Positions 12,098-23,790 of a DNA stretch of 64,000 bases are shown in pieces. How positions within the stretch are numbered: the stretch's first letter is position 1; each line of letters opens with the position of its first letter. The notes under the pieces are model-generated. The model was not told the DNA's origin. It saw only the letters and a program-made list of their open reading frames with translations, and made no database searches. Position numbers and translations under genes: made by a program. This DNA comes from Wuchereria bancrofti (taxonomy: Eukaryota; Nematoda; Chromadorea; Rhabditida; Onchocercidae): the NCBI GenBank assembly GCA_005281725.1, contig SSBO01000003.1, positions 9,316,500 through 9,380,499 on the forward strand. The letters are read 5' to 3'.

Positions 12098-13361
12098 TCA
12101 TTCATTTATTTTTTTTAGGGAATTTTTTAATTTTTGATTCATTTTAATAAAATTAATACATGAAATGGAATTACTTCGGAATAAATTTTGTTTGTAACAT
12201 TTACAACCATTGTGACTTTCAATTTGATAAAATACTTTTGGATGTAACAAAGTAATATTTTGTAATTCGATCATTCCAATATGATAGATTAATGGTTTCT
12301 GTGCAATTTGTTGAAAAATTAATTTATCTTTTCGCATACATTGCTAAAATAAAAAAAAAAAAAAACTGTTTACTTTCATCAATAATTATTAATTAATTCT
12401 TATCATTTAGATGAATAATTCAACTTAATTAATTAGTAAAGAATAATTATATTAATGAAGTAGAATTTTAAAGATATCTTGAAAGAGGTATAAATGAATT
12501 GCATAAATTATAATGAAATGAAGTTAGCTTTAAAAGTAAAAATTAACTCTATTAAAATAAATTTATTATCTTATATGCTAATTAAGTATTTTTAGTTAAT
12601 CATTATAAAATTATTTTAGAAGCATAAAGAAGAGATATGGAAAAAAACTTTTAAAATATTTGTTTATAGCTAATCAACTTGTATTCATTTATATGATTAA
12701 AAAAAAAATTTTTTTTTCATTTGAATTTTTGTTTTATTTAGAAATTTCTAAATTAATACTTGTAATAAGGTAAAATTTAATTTAAAAATTTAATATGAAA
12801 TTAGAAAAATATAAAAAAGTACTTTATGTAAAATTCCACCATCACAATGATGATCAATTGTAATGTATAACTTTGATGCATCAATATCTTTCATTTGAAA
12901 CAAAAATTCATCCCAATGATTTGCCATAGTACCATCATCCTTAAATCCAGCTGTAAATAATTTGAAATTAATTAGCAAAAAAAGAAAACAAAAAAAGAAA
13001 ATTTCTAAAACACCATAAACTTAATTTATTTTTTTCCCGCAAAATAAATTAATCTTTTAGATTTTTTGAGTTTAATTCAAGCTAATCTCTTCAACTCTAT
13101 CATAAAATACTGTCAACAATTTCAAATAATAATTTTAATTAATTTATCAAATGAATGATGCATAATGAATGTAATATTTCATTATGTAGAATAAACAAAA
13201 AAAACAAAAAACAAAAAACAAAAAAAAATTATTTAATATGCACTTGCATCATAAAGTTTTAATCGTGCACCTAGCACAGGTATACCACCACATGCTAATA
13301 ATCCATGAATTCGCACTCTTTCACTCGTAGTCACTTTGATAATGGCAAATAATTGAAGAAT
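12098..13361 (-). CDS. Transthyretin-like (TTL) family protein, 5' end unresolved
   Basis: Secreted nematode protein with a transthyretin-like beta-sandwich. Exons on the minus strand: 13361-13244, 12950-12823 and 12343-12098, in phase, 163 residues plus a TGA stop. TTL hallmarks are ERVRIHGLLACGGIPVLGAR followed by LKLYDATGFKDDGTM (first strands with G.L.C and the K-x-K-L-Y-D box), then LYITIDHHCDGGIL near the middle and a C-terminal NGCKCY. One sequon, NIT. The open frame before residue 1 reaches a stop with no Met; a hydrophobic ILQLFAIIK stretch may be the end of the signal peptide, and the start is either on a small upstream exon or lost. The first exon would follow a TTAAAG acceptor, which is weak. 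The C-terminal tail after the last Cys is long for the family. Function in worms is poorly known; some members are engulfment bridging factors (C. elegans TTR-52). Confidence 0.8.
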
Positions 13362-14190
13362 CTTTAATTAAATAAAGTTAAAATGCCCCATTAATATATA
13401 TTAAACAACAATTAATAGCGCTAAAACTTTTGATATTATTTATAAATTCATTTATTGATTTATCAATGATATCATTTTATAAATCGTTTTCTATAATTAG
13501 TAATTCTGAAATTAGTAAACCTGAAGAATTTGAAACATACAACCGCTTAGTTGCATTTCAAAACGAATCGATGAATAACTTTCTCTCTTTCTTTCTTTCG
13601 TTCTCTTTAAGCTGATATGAAATTTATAACTGCATATCAGATCTAATCAATGTTTCAATCATTTTTTTTAAAACTTATGAACGGTATTTTATTTGTATGT
13701 GCATTATTTATCACACATATCGTTTAATGAGCATAAAATCCAGTATTTTTAAAATTTCTGATAGTATCACTAATTAATTAAAACATTCCATAAAATCAAT
13801 GAATCTGTAAGTTTTTAAACGTTTGATATAAATAGAGAAGAAAAAAAAATCCGACTGATAATACAAATAGTACAAAACATCTAATAAAATGTGTTTATAA
13901 CCTGAGATAACAGTGGTTGTAAACTATAGTGAGTAAAAAACTATAACTCTCAAAGAGAAAGAGAGAGAGAGGCAGAGCTAAACAAATTTAGGGAGAACTA
14001 AAGAGAAAAAACAAGTGACAGGGTAAGGTAGAAGGAAAGAAGTAAATAATTGAAAACAAAAAGGTAGTAATGTATTTTACTCATACTAGACAGCCTATCC
14101 TTTATGAATTTGCACAAAGAAGAATTAAACAATACAACTAGAAGGTAAAGTTATAATCTAAGAATGAAAAATTATCAACAAGCGATAAAA
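13362..14190. other. Intergenic, no gene seen
   Basis: Between the TTL gene and BRD8. One 61-codon frame at 13430-13615 on the + strand ends in a Phe/Ser run from a (CTTT)n tract and has no support. A GAGAGAGA tract lies at about 13955-13975. The missing TTL start exon may be within the first few hundred bases. The BRD8 3' UTR presumably extends from 14190 downward. Confidence 0.6.
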
Positions 14191-17100
14191 TCATTCTTTA
14201 CAAGTTCTTCCACTGCGTGATGCTTTCGGAGTTTCGCTAGTTTCTCGTGAAGCATTGTCAGATGCTTTCTCTTTACCAGGCTCTTCCGAATTTACGGGAG
14301 TGACACGTGGGCTTGAAAATCTTGAACGTTCAAATTTAGCCTGAAAATGCAGACAATATTAATTTTGAGATGTAAAATTTCATAAATTTCCAATATGAAT
14401 CAACTTTAAAAACAATCAGACTTATAAAATTATGAATGAATGAATCGGTAAGAAATACAAATATATATTAAGATTAATGAATTTTAGTTTTCTTTTTTCG
14501 CGAAATCATGGAATTACAAAAAAATGTAAATAACCAAATGCAAACCTCTTCTGCTGCAAACGCAGCACTCCTTCGAGTCATATGTGTTGTACTTCGAACA
14601 AATAATACATCTTTTTGCAACATCTGTAAAGAAGAAGAAAATTTAAACATTTAAATATTACAATACTATATTAGAAAACTATAAGAAGCAAAAAAATTTT
14701 ATTTAATTGTCTAAAATATAAGTTATTTTATTGGAAACTCCTCAAAACACAGAAGCACAATTTCATATAACTCTAACTAATAAGACTGACATTTCATAAG
14801 CAAAGGAAGAAAAGAAAAAAATAAAATACCTTAAGTGAGCTTAACGTATCAGCAGCCATTTCTTTTGCATAATGATTTACATCATGACCCGTACTATTGA
14901 ACATTACCGCATTTGCAAACATTAGTAGTACATTTCGCTTGAAATCATTCATTCCTGATAGATTACCACCATCTAACTGTTTCTTTAACGTGCTCAAATC
15001 CATACGACTGGAACCTTTCCTTTTAGAAAAATGTTTTTAAAATTCGAGATTTATAACTATGAACACCTCTAAACAACGAATAAATTAGAAGAAATGAGAA
15101 ATCTAAAATTAAATCAAATCATTTTCACTTTTAACAATTATTCTATCAGCATCACTGTTATGATACCGATTAGCATAGCTCAACAATTGATATGAGTGAA
15201 CAATAGAAGCTATTTATTAAATAGGATGATGTTAAGATTTGAGACTTTTTAAAATTTCAACAAATGCAAATACTTTTCATGACATAAAATACACAACCAA
15301 TAGATTATTATTACTTCATCGGCACGAATAAAAGTACCTTTTAACGGTTTTTGAGTAACCACGAGCATCTCGATCAGATACAGGATGAGCAAAAATAGCA
15401 GCATGTCGATGACTGGAAACCATTCGCCATGCAGTAACCATAAGAGCTTTCTGTTCTACATCACCATCAGTTGAACCACACTTAAACATATGAAATTATT
15501 CATCAATAATATAAATAAATGTAAATAATGTGATGATATGATTTATCGGTAACGATTATGCCCAAAAGTAGATAATTGCGGTAAATCCGATGTTAACGAT
15601 TATGTCCAAAGCAGGTAATTCCGATAAATCCGATAGAGAAATAGTTGCAAATGATGTAACAGAACATAAGGGTATGATATAGTAATTCACTAAACTGTCA
15701 CAATCATCGTTCTATACATCGTTCCATTATTTTAAAAAAGAACCAACAGTCCAATAACATCCAGAAAATAATGTAAATTTTGATCAAAAATGAATTAAAA
15801 CTTAGTAAATCAAACTCCGTTATTTCTCTCCAGATTGAATTCCAGTAAAAATTAAATTACATTTAATATTAAAAAACTTAAAAACACAGTTCATTCCACA
15901 AATAATCTCAGTAGTTTCAGTAAATTCCCGATTATCGATTCAAATTACTCCTGTGCACAAATAATCCATTATGAGTAGTTACTAATCATTAAAAGAAAAA
16001 AAAAAAGAATTAAGAACTAAAGTGTATTTTGAATTACACATTAAATTATATCTCAAGTAGCATGAAAACCATACTCGTCTTGTTTGCCGACGACTTGAAC
16101 GTGTTACAACTGCACTCCTTTTTGGCGATCGAACTGAAGAACTTTCTGAAGATGTTCCTAAAAGTAATGAAAATCTTCGGGATAGCACTTTATATGATAA
16201 ATTCTGATATGAAATAACGATGAGAAATAAAATAAGCTTTAAACAATTTGAATTGATATTTCAAGAAGAAAAATCTTCAGTGATGAAATCTAAACACTAC
16301 CTGATTTTTCTTTCACTTTCTCATCAGTGGTAACAACCACTTTTGATGTTCGACTTCTTGTGCGTAAATCGACAAGTTTTTTATCGTCATCCGATTCTCC
16401 CTCCACAACATGTTTTCCCTTACAATATATTAATTTAGAATATGAGAAAAATTGGAAAGATCCAAAAAAAAAAAAAGAAAAAAAGAAAACTTACGCATAA
16501 ATAATACATATAATTCTGTCCAAACACAAATCAATTAATAAAACTATTTTAATTAGAAAAGAAAGAAGACGCTATCAGCCAAGAGTACCACTTAATAATT
16601 GGCTAATAATTGGTAAAAAACAAAGAATGACTGTTTCTTTTAACTGAATAGGAAGATAAAAAATTACACGAATACGCACTTCTTTTTCAGGTTCTGGACT
16701 GGATTGCAACTCAATGTTGCTTTCGATTCGATATTTAATATCCTTTTTCTCAGCATTTTCAACATCTCTGCTTGACAATCGCCTAAAATTTCTAGTGTTC
16801 AAAAGATTGTATTCCTCCTACTACATATCCAACAATAATAAATCATGTTTATTTTTGATAATTGAAACAAATAATATGCTAAAAATTATTTCATACCGTC
16901 GTTTAGCAGGTGATGCCTTCACTTCTTCCTCATTATTACCAACAATTTCCAACTTTGCTGCTCGTTTTCGCCTTCCTGTTTGTACAGGTACTGCACATGC
17001 ATTGGCTTCAATCTCAATCCTCGCCTGACATCTTTCTGATCGTCTAGAAATATTCTCATCAAAGCTAGTTATCATTTAGTAATTTGAATTTGCAGTAATC

Positions 17101-20100
17101 CAATAACCATAGAATTTATATCCATCTAATAGTCACCTAACTTATATCTATCTAATGGTCTGTTTTCGTTTTCTTAACCTGAGACAGGGTTCATGCAAGC
17201 CAACCTAAAGTTTTATTAAAAAAACCAAAATTGCGGCTGACAATCATCTAATAGTATTAAATCTTCAACATACCGTAATTTTCCTTCATCCTCTTCTTCT
17301 GTAACATTTTTCTCCTCTTTGCTGGTAAAATCAGGTATTTTTGGACTTTTCAGGGAAATGGAGGAAGCAACAGAGAAACGACGATTTCCTAGAAATAAGT
17401 ATACAAAAATTTACTCCCTATACATAAAAATCTGAAACTGAGCAAAGAAGAATAATTAAAAAAACCAACATTCAAAGATTCTGAGAAAAAAAGAAAACTT
17501 AAATAATTTGAAGAACCCTGAATAACGAGTTTAAAAAAAAATATATACTTAAGGAATGCTGCACTGGTGATGCTATTTCACTATCTATGTTACTTGAGCT
17601 GCCCGATGACCGTGTAACAATTTTTTGGGTTCGTCTTGTTTTCATCTAAAAGAAAAATATTTAATCGATATTTTTTTCCTTAACCACTAGAAGAGTAATA
17701 TTTAAACTGCGTGAAACAACTTTAACTTCATAATTCATTGAGTGGCATAATCTAAGACTATTAAGATAATGAATATCAAACTAAATTTAAAGAAGTGATA
17801 CCGTTTCTTTCTTCTCAACTATCTCCTCCATCGTTGAGCTCAATCCTTCCCCAGATTCATTTTCGATGGCAACACAAGGTAGTTTAGCCTAAAAAAAAGT
17901 GAGCTGTAAAGCATCATGATAAGATACAATTAACTAAGAAAAAATATTTGGTAATTCAAAAACACTAATGGTATGGATGATCTTAAAAAAGAGAACAGAA
18001 AGAATTGTGCATATCAAATAACCATAACATCCGAAAGAATCTGACCCAGCAGCTAATTAAAATAAAATAAACCTCATCTGGTGTCCCTGATGTAGCAGTC
18101 TGAATTTCGTCAGTATTACTCCTCGAGGGTGACTTAAGGATCAACTCACTTGATACTGACCGCGATGTAAAGCTTTCGGAGTTTTCTGTTCCTTCTAAAT
18201 ATAAGGATGTTTCAAATTGTTAAAAAATCAATGAGGAAGTTAACTAAGGAGGAAAAGTAAAATAGTATGATAGAGTGCATGGTAAAATTTAATTTTTTTT
18301 CAGTTCGTCCTAGTTTGTTTCTCCGCTTTCCTTGATAAAAAAAATGCCGTTGTATTTTTCCTTGATAAATATTTCTATAATCTTCTTCAAGGGTATTTAA
18401 AATAAAGCTTTGAGAAATATTTTCTTTGAAATATATCAAATCTTAATTAAACTTAAAAAGAACTGAAAATTTACCAGTTTGACAGGATGATACATTATTT
18501 CCAACCAAAGATTGTGGACGTGAGCTAACTGATTGTGTCCGTAATCTTCCTTGAGTAGATGATAATATTTCGGCACCATCCGAAGATTCGTTAGCCAACA
18601 TTTCCGAAGCACTTGGATGCTGTGGACTGCTGACCTTCCTGGATAAGGGAGATCCAGAAGTGGTATTTGCAACAGACGATGCTTTTGTTTGTGAAGTTAT
18701 CTGTGGTTGGAAGGAAAGGCCTTCGAAAAGAGGCTTAATTGGAGAAAATGGTGCCTCATTGGCAGACGATTGGGCTGGATGAGACGGTGGTATGATGATC
18801 TTCAACTGTGGATATTTAATTGGCTGAAATCTCATACAATTTTCACTTCAACGAAGGAACCACTGAACCATTTATTCCTAAGCATTTTAACTGGATAACT
18901 GGATACAACAAAATGCAACTTACATTTGTTTCGTGAAGGGTTAGATATTCTTTTAAATTTTTTGTACCAATTTCAATTTCCTTTTGAACAACTTCTTGAT
19001 CACGCTAAAAACAAAACTTACTGCGAGTTATAGAATTTTTTAAAAAGGTTTTTAAAGCAAAAACAATTCCAATTTACACAGTACAATCCGAAGTAGTATT
19101 TTCAGTGTCCAGGCCATAAAATTTCATTTGACATAGGAACTTTCTAGAACATAAGAACGCACGATCCCTCCTTTTTCTTCTTAGAAAGTATTTTGCTACA
19201 CCTTAGAAATTGTTGGAAAACATACGAGCCATTGTTACGACGAATAAAATCCTAAGCAAAAAATTGAGGAACCGTTTATCCTGAATAAACAGCACTCATG
19301 TACACTATTAATAACAAATACATACCGCACTATCTTCTTCGCGAGCTTCCTCCAATAATTTTTCTATTTCTTTATCTGTTAAATCATTATCAGATGAGAA
19401 TAAACGATTAAAAAGGTCTGCTTTCTGACGTAATTTCACCAAAAGTAACTCTTCCTCTTGTGCTTTCTTGATTTTTAACTGCAATGCTAATGTAACATAT
19501 CGAAAAGTTCAAAGATTGTTGGAATAAACAAGTACCTCGCTTTCCGAAGTAGTATTGCAGGTAGAGAAGTTACAGGAATTATTTAAAGGAACATATTTAA
19601 ACTAGTATAATACTTTGCGATATTAGGTTCTATCATTTCTTCCCGTCCTTCTTCCGGTTAAATCTAATATATAAGTCTATGGATAAGCAAAAGATTATTT
19701 TTGAACTTTGGAGGCTTTTTGAGGAAAATCAGGATGAAGACATCTTGATATTAAATTATATTAAATAATAACAAATCTACACATTTATTTAAGAGATTAA
19801 AAGATAAAGGATATTGTAAAAGATAAAAGAAATTACAAAAATTTACCTCCTTCTTTAAATAAACCGTCCAAGCATGAATGAGTTCTTTTCGGGAATACTT
19901 TTCACCTGGCTTTCGTAGGAAATGCTCTGGATGACCACTTGACATAACTCGTTCAAATTCATCCTTACACATCTGAAAAATGAGTCACTGATTAAAACGA
20001 ATAAGAATGAAGCACTTTAAAATGATACTGAATTCAACAGGAACAAATACTGTTCAATCTAGGCCGAGATTTCGTAATTCGCATGATTAAAAATTTTAAA

Positions 20101-20990
20101 TTACGACAATACTGGGCTGAAAGTTATTGGGCTAGTTTAAATGATTTGATATACAAAACATTATGGCTTCAAATTTGTGTATAAGAAAATTCAAATATCA
20201 AGAAAAAAAATCATAGATTGTACATCTCTCTTCCTCTTTTCCCCTTCCCGAAAAAAGAAAAACTGAATGGGAAAAAATAATTTGTTTTCTGAAATATTTC
20301 ACAAAATCCGAACTTTTTCAGTAAAAAAACCAGCCGGTCTTTCATCACCAAAGTTTTCCACAAGTTTCTTGATGCGTACAAGCCTGAAAATGGCTTCATT
20401 ATTATAGTACTATAATATGTGTAATCAATCTCTCTCTCTCCAATTCCTGTCAACAGTTATTTCAGGATGTTAGCAACTAGAATCATCTTTTTTTTCATGC
20501 AGTCCAACATAATAGCATAAGTTATAATTATTATGAAATTCTGAAATTTACGAAAAGCTGATACATCTAGAAAAACAAATTTTGATAATTCAGTGAACTG
20601 TGATGATAGCAGCCATTCAAGGAGATAGTTACCTGCTAAAGTAACATCTGAATTGAAAAACACGGCTTTTGCATGACGATAATTTTAACTTAATGCTTGT
20701 AGTTCACTAATGTGAGTGAATGACAGTCATTTGAATACATAAACAACCGTGAAAGTCTTGAAAAAGACCATTTTGAAGTACCAATCATAATACACACTTC
20801 CTGACGTTATAAATCGACGTAAAATGCACGTATATATAATTTGTGTACGTACGTCTAATGTTATAGGTGATAAAAGTTAATTTATAAATAGAATAGCAAG
20901 AAATTACCAATCCTCTTCTGTTTCCATAAGTTCGAAAAGTTGTAGCGTCTCTTCATGCTTCCAACTGAGTGATATGCTTGGATATTTCAT
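14191..20990 (-). CDS. brd-8: Bromodomain protein BRD8-type (NuA4/TIP60 complex subunit)
   Basis: Acetyl-lysine reader subunit of the NuA4/TIP60 histone acetyltransferase. Eighteen exons in phase: 20990-20908, 20383-20314, 19972-19847, 19478-19326, 19004-18924, 18823-18475, 18194-18073, 17888-17802, 17645-17549, 17388-17274, 17043-16897, 16782-16680, 16418-16301, 16157-16075, 15480-15338, 15007-14830, 14623-14546, 14340-14191; 760 residues. The N-terminus (1-90) matches the BRD8 SANT-like region (SLSWKHEETLQLFELMETEE, then W..VRIKKLVENFGDERPAGFF and a C..EFERVM segment). Residues about 100-170 are charged coiled coil (KAQEEELLLVKLRQKADLF). The middle is low-complexity Ser/Arg-rich. Bromodomain about 585-690: ALMVTAWRMVSSHRHAAIF, MDLSTLKKQLDGGNL, then LLMFANAVMFNSTGHD with the acetyl-lysine-binding Asn at 663. 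It is smaller than the long human isoform. Start chosen at the first ATG after a TTTCCAG site. Two acceptors end in AAG (16418, 15480). Confidence 0.92.
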
Positions 20991-20999
20991 CCTTACCCT
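20991..20999 (-). promoter_or_regulatory. Candidate spliced-leader acceptor before BRD8
   Basis: On the minus strand AAATTTCCAG ends at 20998, seven bases before the ATG. Such a short leader next to a TTYCAG site is typical of nematode trans-splicing. No transcript evidence is available here. Confidence 0.5.
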
Positions 21000-21870
21000 G
21001 GAAATTTTTCTTCCCTGAAAACTTTTCTTCTAATGTCATCGAAAGAATGGAAAGAGAGAGATAGATAGAGAAAGAAACAAAAAGTCTACATGTAATGGTA
21101 ACTACGTGTACTTACACGTTCTCAATGGTATAAATTTGTTTAATTTTTTTCCATCATAGCAATATTTCATATAGTTCTAGTCAATCTTTGTTACCTTTTT
21201 GACTTTTTCCTTCTGACTATTCTAACTGTTTTTATTAATTCCTATCGTCTCTTCTGTCACAGCAATCTCTTTTCTTTTATTATTCTAAATCACTGTTGTT
21301 AAGTCATACATCCTAATGTCTTTCAGATTTCTCAATCTCTGGTAATATACGAAAACTCCCAAAAAAAACCAATAAAACGACATTACAAGAAAACAATGAT
21401 CCGTTGTTTGCAAGACATGTCGCATTTTAGCTATGTGCAACGAATGATGAAACGGAATATCTCAAGTCAAACCATTTCTGGATCTTGGTAGTAATTATCC
21501 GAGAAATTGTCAATTTTTGAAATTACTTAAGTCTTCGGATTACTGAGCTACCTAAATTTTCCTCATAACATTCGGGAAACTATTACTATGATTCACATAT
21601 GCAGCAAAAAATTACGTACGTAACGTAAAAATTATTTGTAATACAGCTAAGTTAACGAAATATACAATTCAAGCACAAATCGATTGAATTGTTGACAAAA
21701 AAAGCAAAAAAATTTGCATACTTTCATTAATATCTATAATAAAATCCAACTTTTAAATTCTTTTAGTTTAATTTATATTTGTACTGCTATTGGGTGACAT
21801 TGGATGTTAGTTCCTTAATATATCTTTTATATCAATATTATCAATGAAAGTAATCTTAAATCAATCACTT
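21000..21870. other. BRD8 upstream region, no gene seen
   Basis: Less A+T-rich than most intergenic sequence here. A short AGAGAGAGATAGATAGAGAAAG stretch lies at about 21053-21075. The promoter of BRD8 must be in this interval but no motif stands out. Confidence 0.5.
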
Positions 21871-21874
21871 TTTC

Positions 21875-22123
21875 TACCCGGGTAATATCACTAACATCAA
21901 TCTTCATACTCACTACCTGGGTAATATCGCTAACATCAATCTTCCCACTCATTACCTGGGTAATATCACTAACATCAATCTTCCCACTCATTACCTGGGT
22001 AATATCACTAACATTAGTCTTCCTACTCATTACCTGGGTAATATCACTAACATTAGTCTTCCCACTCATTACCTGGGTAATATCACTAACATCAGTCTTC
22101 CCACTCATTACCTGGGTAATATA
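21875..22123. repeat. 39-bp minisatellite, six units plus a partial
   Basis: Six consecutive 39-base units start at 21875 (then every 39 bases), each TACCTGGGTAATATCACTAA followed by CAT-A-TCTTCC-ACTCAT, plus a seventh partial at 22109. Unit one has CCCGGG where the rest have CCTGGG. Because 39 is a multiple of three, the minus strand stays open and would read a 13-residue repeat (MSGKTDVSDITQV and variants). I see no splice context or flanking exon, so I treat it as a non-coding minisatellite. Confidence 0.9.
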
Positions 22124-22815
22124 CTATGAACTAATTATACGTTTGAAGTAATGTCAATCTTTCCATCCAGAAATACAATCAGTCTTTCCACCAATTTATC
22201 TGATAATATCACTCTTCTCAATTAATTATCAGTTTTGTTACATATCCTAAATGATAATACTATGAACTAATTATATGTTTCAAGGAAGAAAATGGCATTA
22301 AATTATTAGTAACGAGTAAATATTAAGTAATAAATGAGAATATGTGATAGATAGTATAGCAGAAATGAAATTAAATATTGATTTCTTTTTTTTTAATAAT
22401 TTTATGAATGGTAATAATTCTGAAAACATTTCAATGTTTAACTCTATTTGTTGTTATGTCCTTTTTTATTTTTATAAAATATTTTAGTTCTTTTATTTTT
22501 TAAATAGACATTCAAAATTTAATTTTTGAACTGGATTAGTACCTTCTTTTTTTAGTGCACCAATAAAATAATCAAAATTTAATAATTCGGCAGTAAAGTT
22601 TTGTTTAAGCCGAAAAAATATTGACTGACTTTGGAATATGTGTATGGAGAGTCCTCTTTTTTGGTAAACATACTGATTTCTTTTTTTTAGTAGTTTTTTA
22701 GTAGTTTCCTTTTTAGTAAAAAACCTTGCTTTTTTTCCTTTCTGTGTGAAATTAAATTTTTTTCAAACTTACATTTTTTTTTTGACCAAATGAATTGATG
22801 AATTTAATTATTCCA
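22124..22815. repeat. Intergenic with a short direct repeat
   Basis: ATACTATGAACTAATTATA-GTTT occurs at about 22122 and 22257, 135 bases apart, suggesting a duplication of the minisatellite flank. The rest is A+T-rich with T homopolymers and no coding signal. Confidence 0.65.
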
Positions 22816-22819
22816 TTTA

Positions 22820-22987
22820 AATAATAGTAATAGTAGTAATAATTAACAATAATAATAACAGTAATAATAATAATAACAATAATAGCAATAATAATAATAA
22901 CAATAATGATAATAATAATAAACAATAACAATAAAAATTACAATAATAATAACAACAATAACAATAATAATAACAACAACAATAGTA

Positions 22988-23027
<40 letters not shown>

Positions 23028-23115
23028 GTAATAGTAATCAATGAAAATAATGGCGATAAGCAATAATAAAGTGATAATAATAACAACGGTAATGATAATG
23101 ATAATAAGAGTAATA
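22820..23115. repeat. (AAT)n/(AAC)n microsatellite
   Basis: Interrupted trinucleotide tract of AAT, AAC, AGT and ATG repeats, the purest part (AAT)n at about 22990-23030. It ends about 40 bases before the start codon of the next gene. Long poly-Leu and poly-Ile/Tyr frames across it are artefacts. Confidence 0.9.
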
Positions 23116-23152
23116 TATTGAAGCAAATGATAATTTCTTTTATAGATCGATT

Positions 23153-23790
23153 ATGGGTGATAAATATGAACTAATTGATCAAAATGATCCTAACCAGTTG
23201 ATACCAGCAGTATCAGATGCTCCACCGGGATCACCATCTGCTGATACAACACCATTAGTAGATCCAGAAGTAGAACTATTAAAAAGTACTGCTACCGATC
23301 TTTGTACCAAAAAAATTGAACCTGAAAGTAAATTAGTTTTTTTCCCTCTTTATTAACATTTTGCTAATTTATTTCATAACAATGGAAAATATTAATTTTT
23401 TTCAAAACAAATTGTCAAAAATAATAAACAATTTGCTGTTAACATATCATTCAACCTAACATTTACATTTAAATATTTACATTATTTACAAAAAAATAAA
23501 TGAAACTTACATATGATGTAATAAAATTACGGTTAGGTTTTATTTTTTTTTTTTTTGTAAATATTTTACAAACATATCAAAATTTAAAAAAAGAAAAATT
23601 GTTTAAAAAAGAAAACTAATTTTTCTAACTTATCGTTATTATTAGTTGCATTTAAGATGAATTATAAATTTTAGACAAACAACCAAAAGAGATGCCAAAA
23701 AAATTAATAATTATGATATATGTTGGTGTTATAATGCTAAATATTATCGTATTTATTATTGGTATAGCTATTGGCTACTATGCTTTATAA
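23153..23790 (+). CDS. Small tail-anchored membrane protein, unrecognised
   Basis: Two exons, 23153-23327 and 23675-23790, encode 96 residues ending in TAA. The N-terminal 75 residues are polar and acidic/proline-rich (DAPPGSPSADTTPLVDPEVE) with one Cys. The C-terminus is a single hydrophobic segment, about residues 76-96, IIMIYVGVIMLNIIVFIIGI followed by AIGYYAL, preceded by KKL. That arrangement predicts a C-tail anchor with the N-terminus in the cytosol. The start follows a TTTTATAG site six bases upstream, a possible spliced-leader acceptor. A polyadenylation signal AATAAA lies at 23837-23842. I do not recognise a family; a syntaxin/VAMP-like role is not supported because no heptad SNARE motif is visible. 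Confidence 0.72.

Noticed and set aside
13430..13615. 61-codon + strand frame
   Set aside because: Ends in a Phe/Ser run from (CTTT)n, no neighbouring exons, no family likeness.
16029..17028. + strand frames of 62-104 codons
   Set aside because: Antisense shadows of BRD8 exons, which are in phase on the minus strand.
21875..22123. CRISPR array
   Set aside because: The 39-bp units are contiguous with no unique spacers, and the genome is eukaryotic.
22817..23126. Two minus-strand frames of poly-Leu and poly-Tyr/Ile
   Set aside because: Translation of the AAT/AAC microsatellite.
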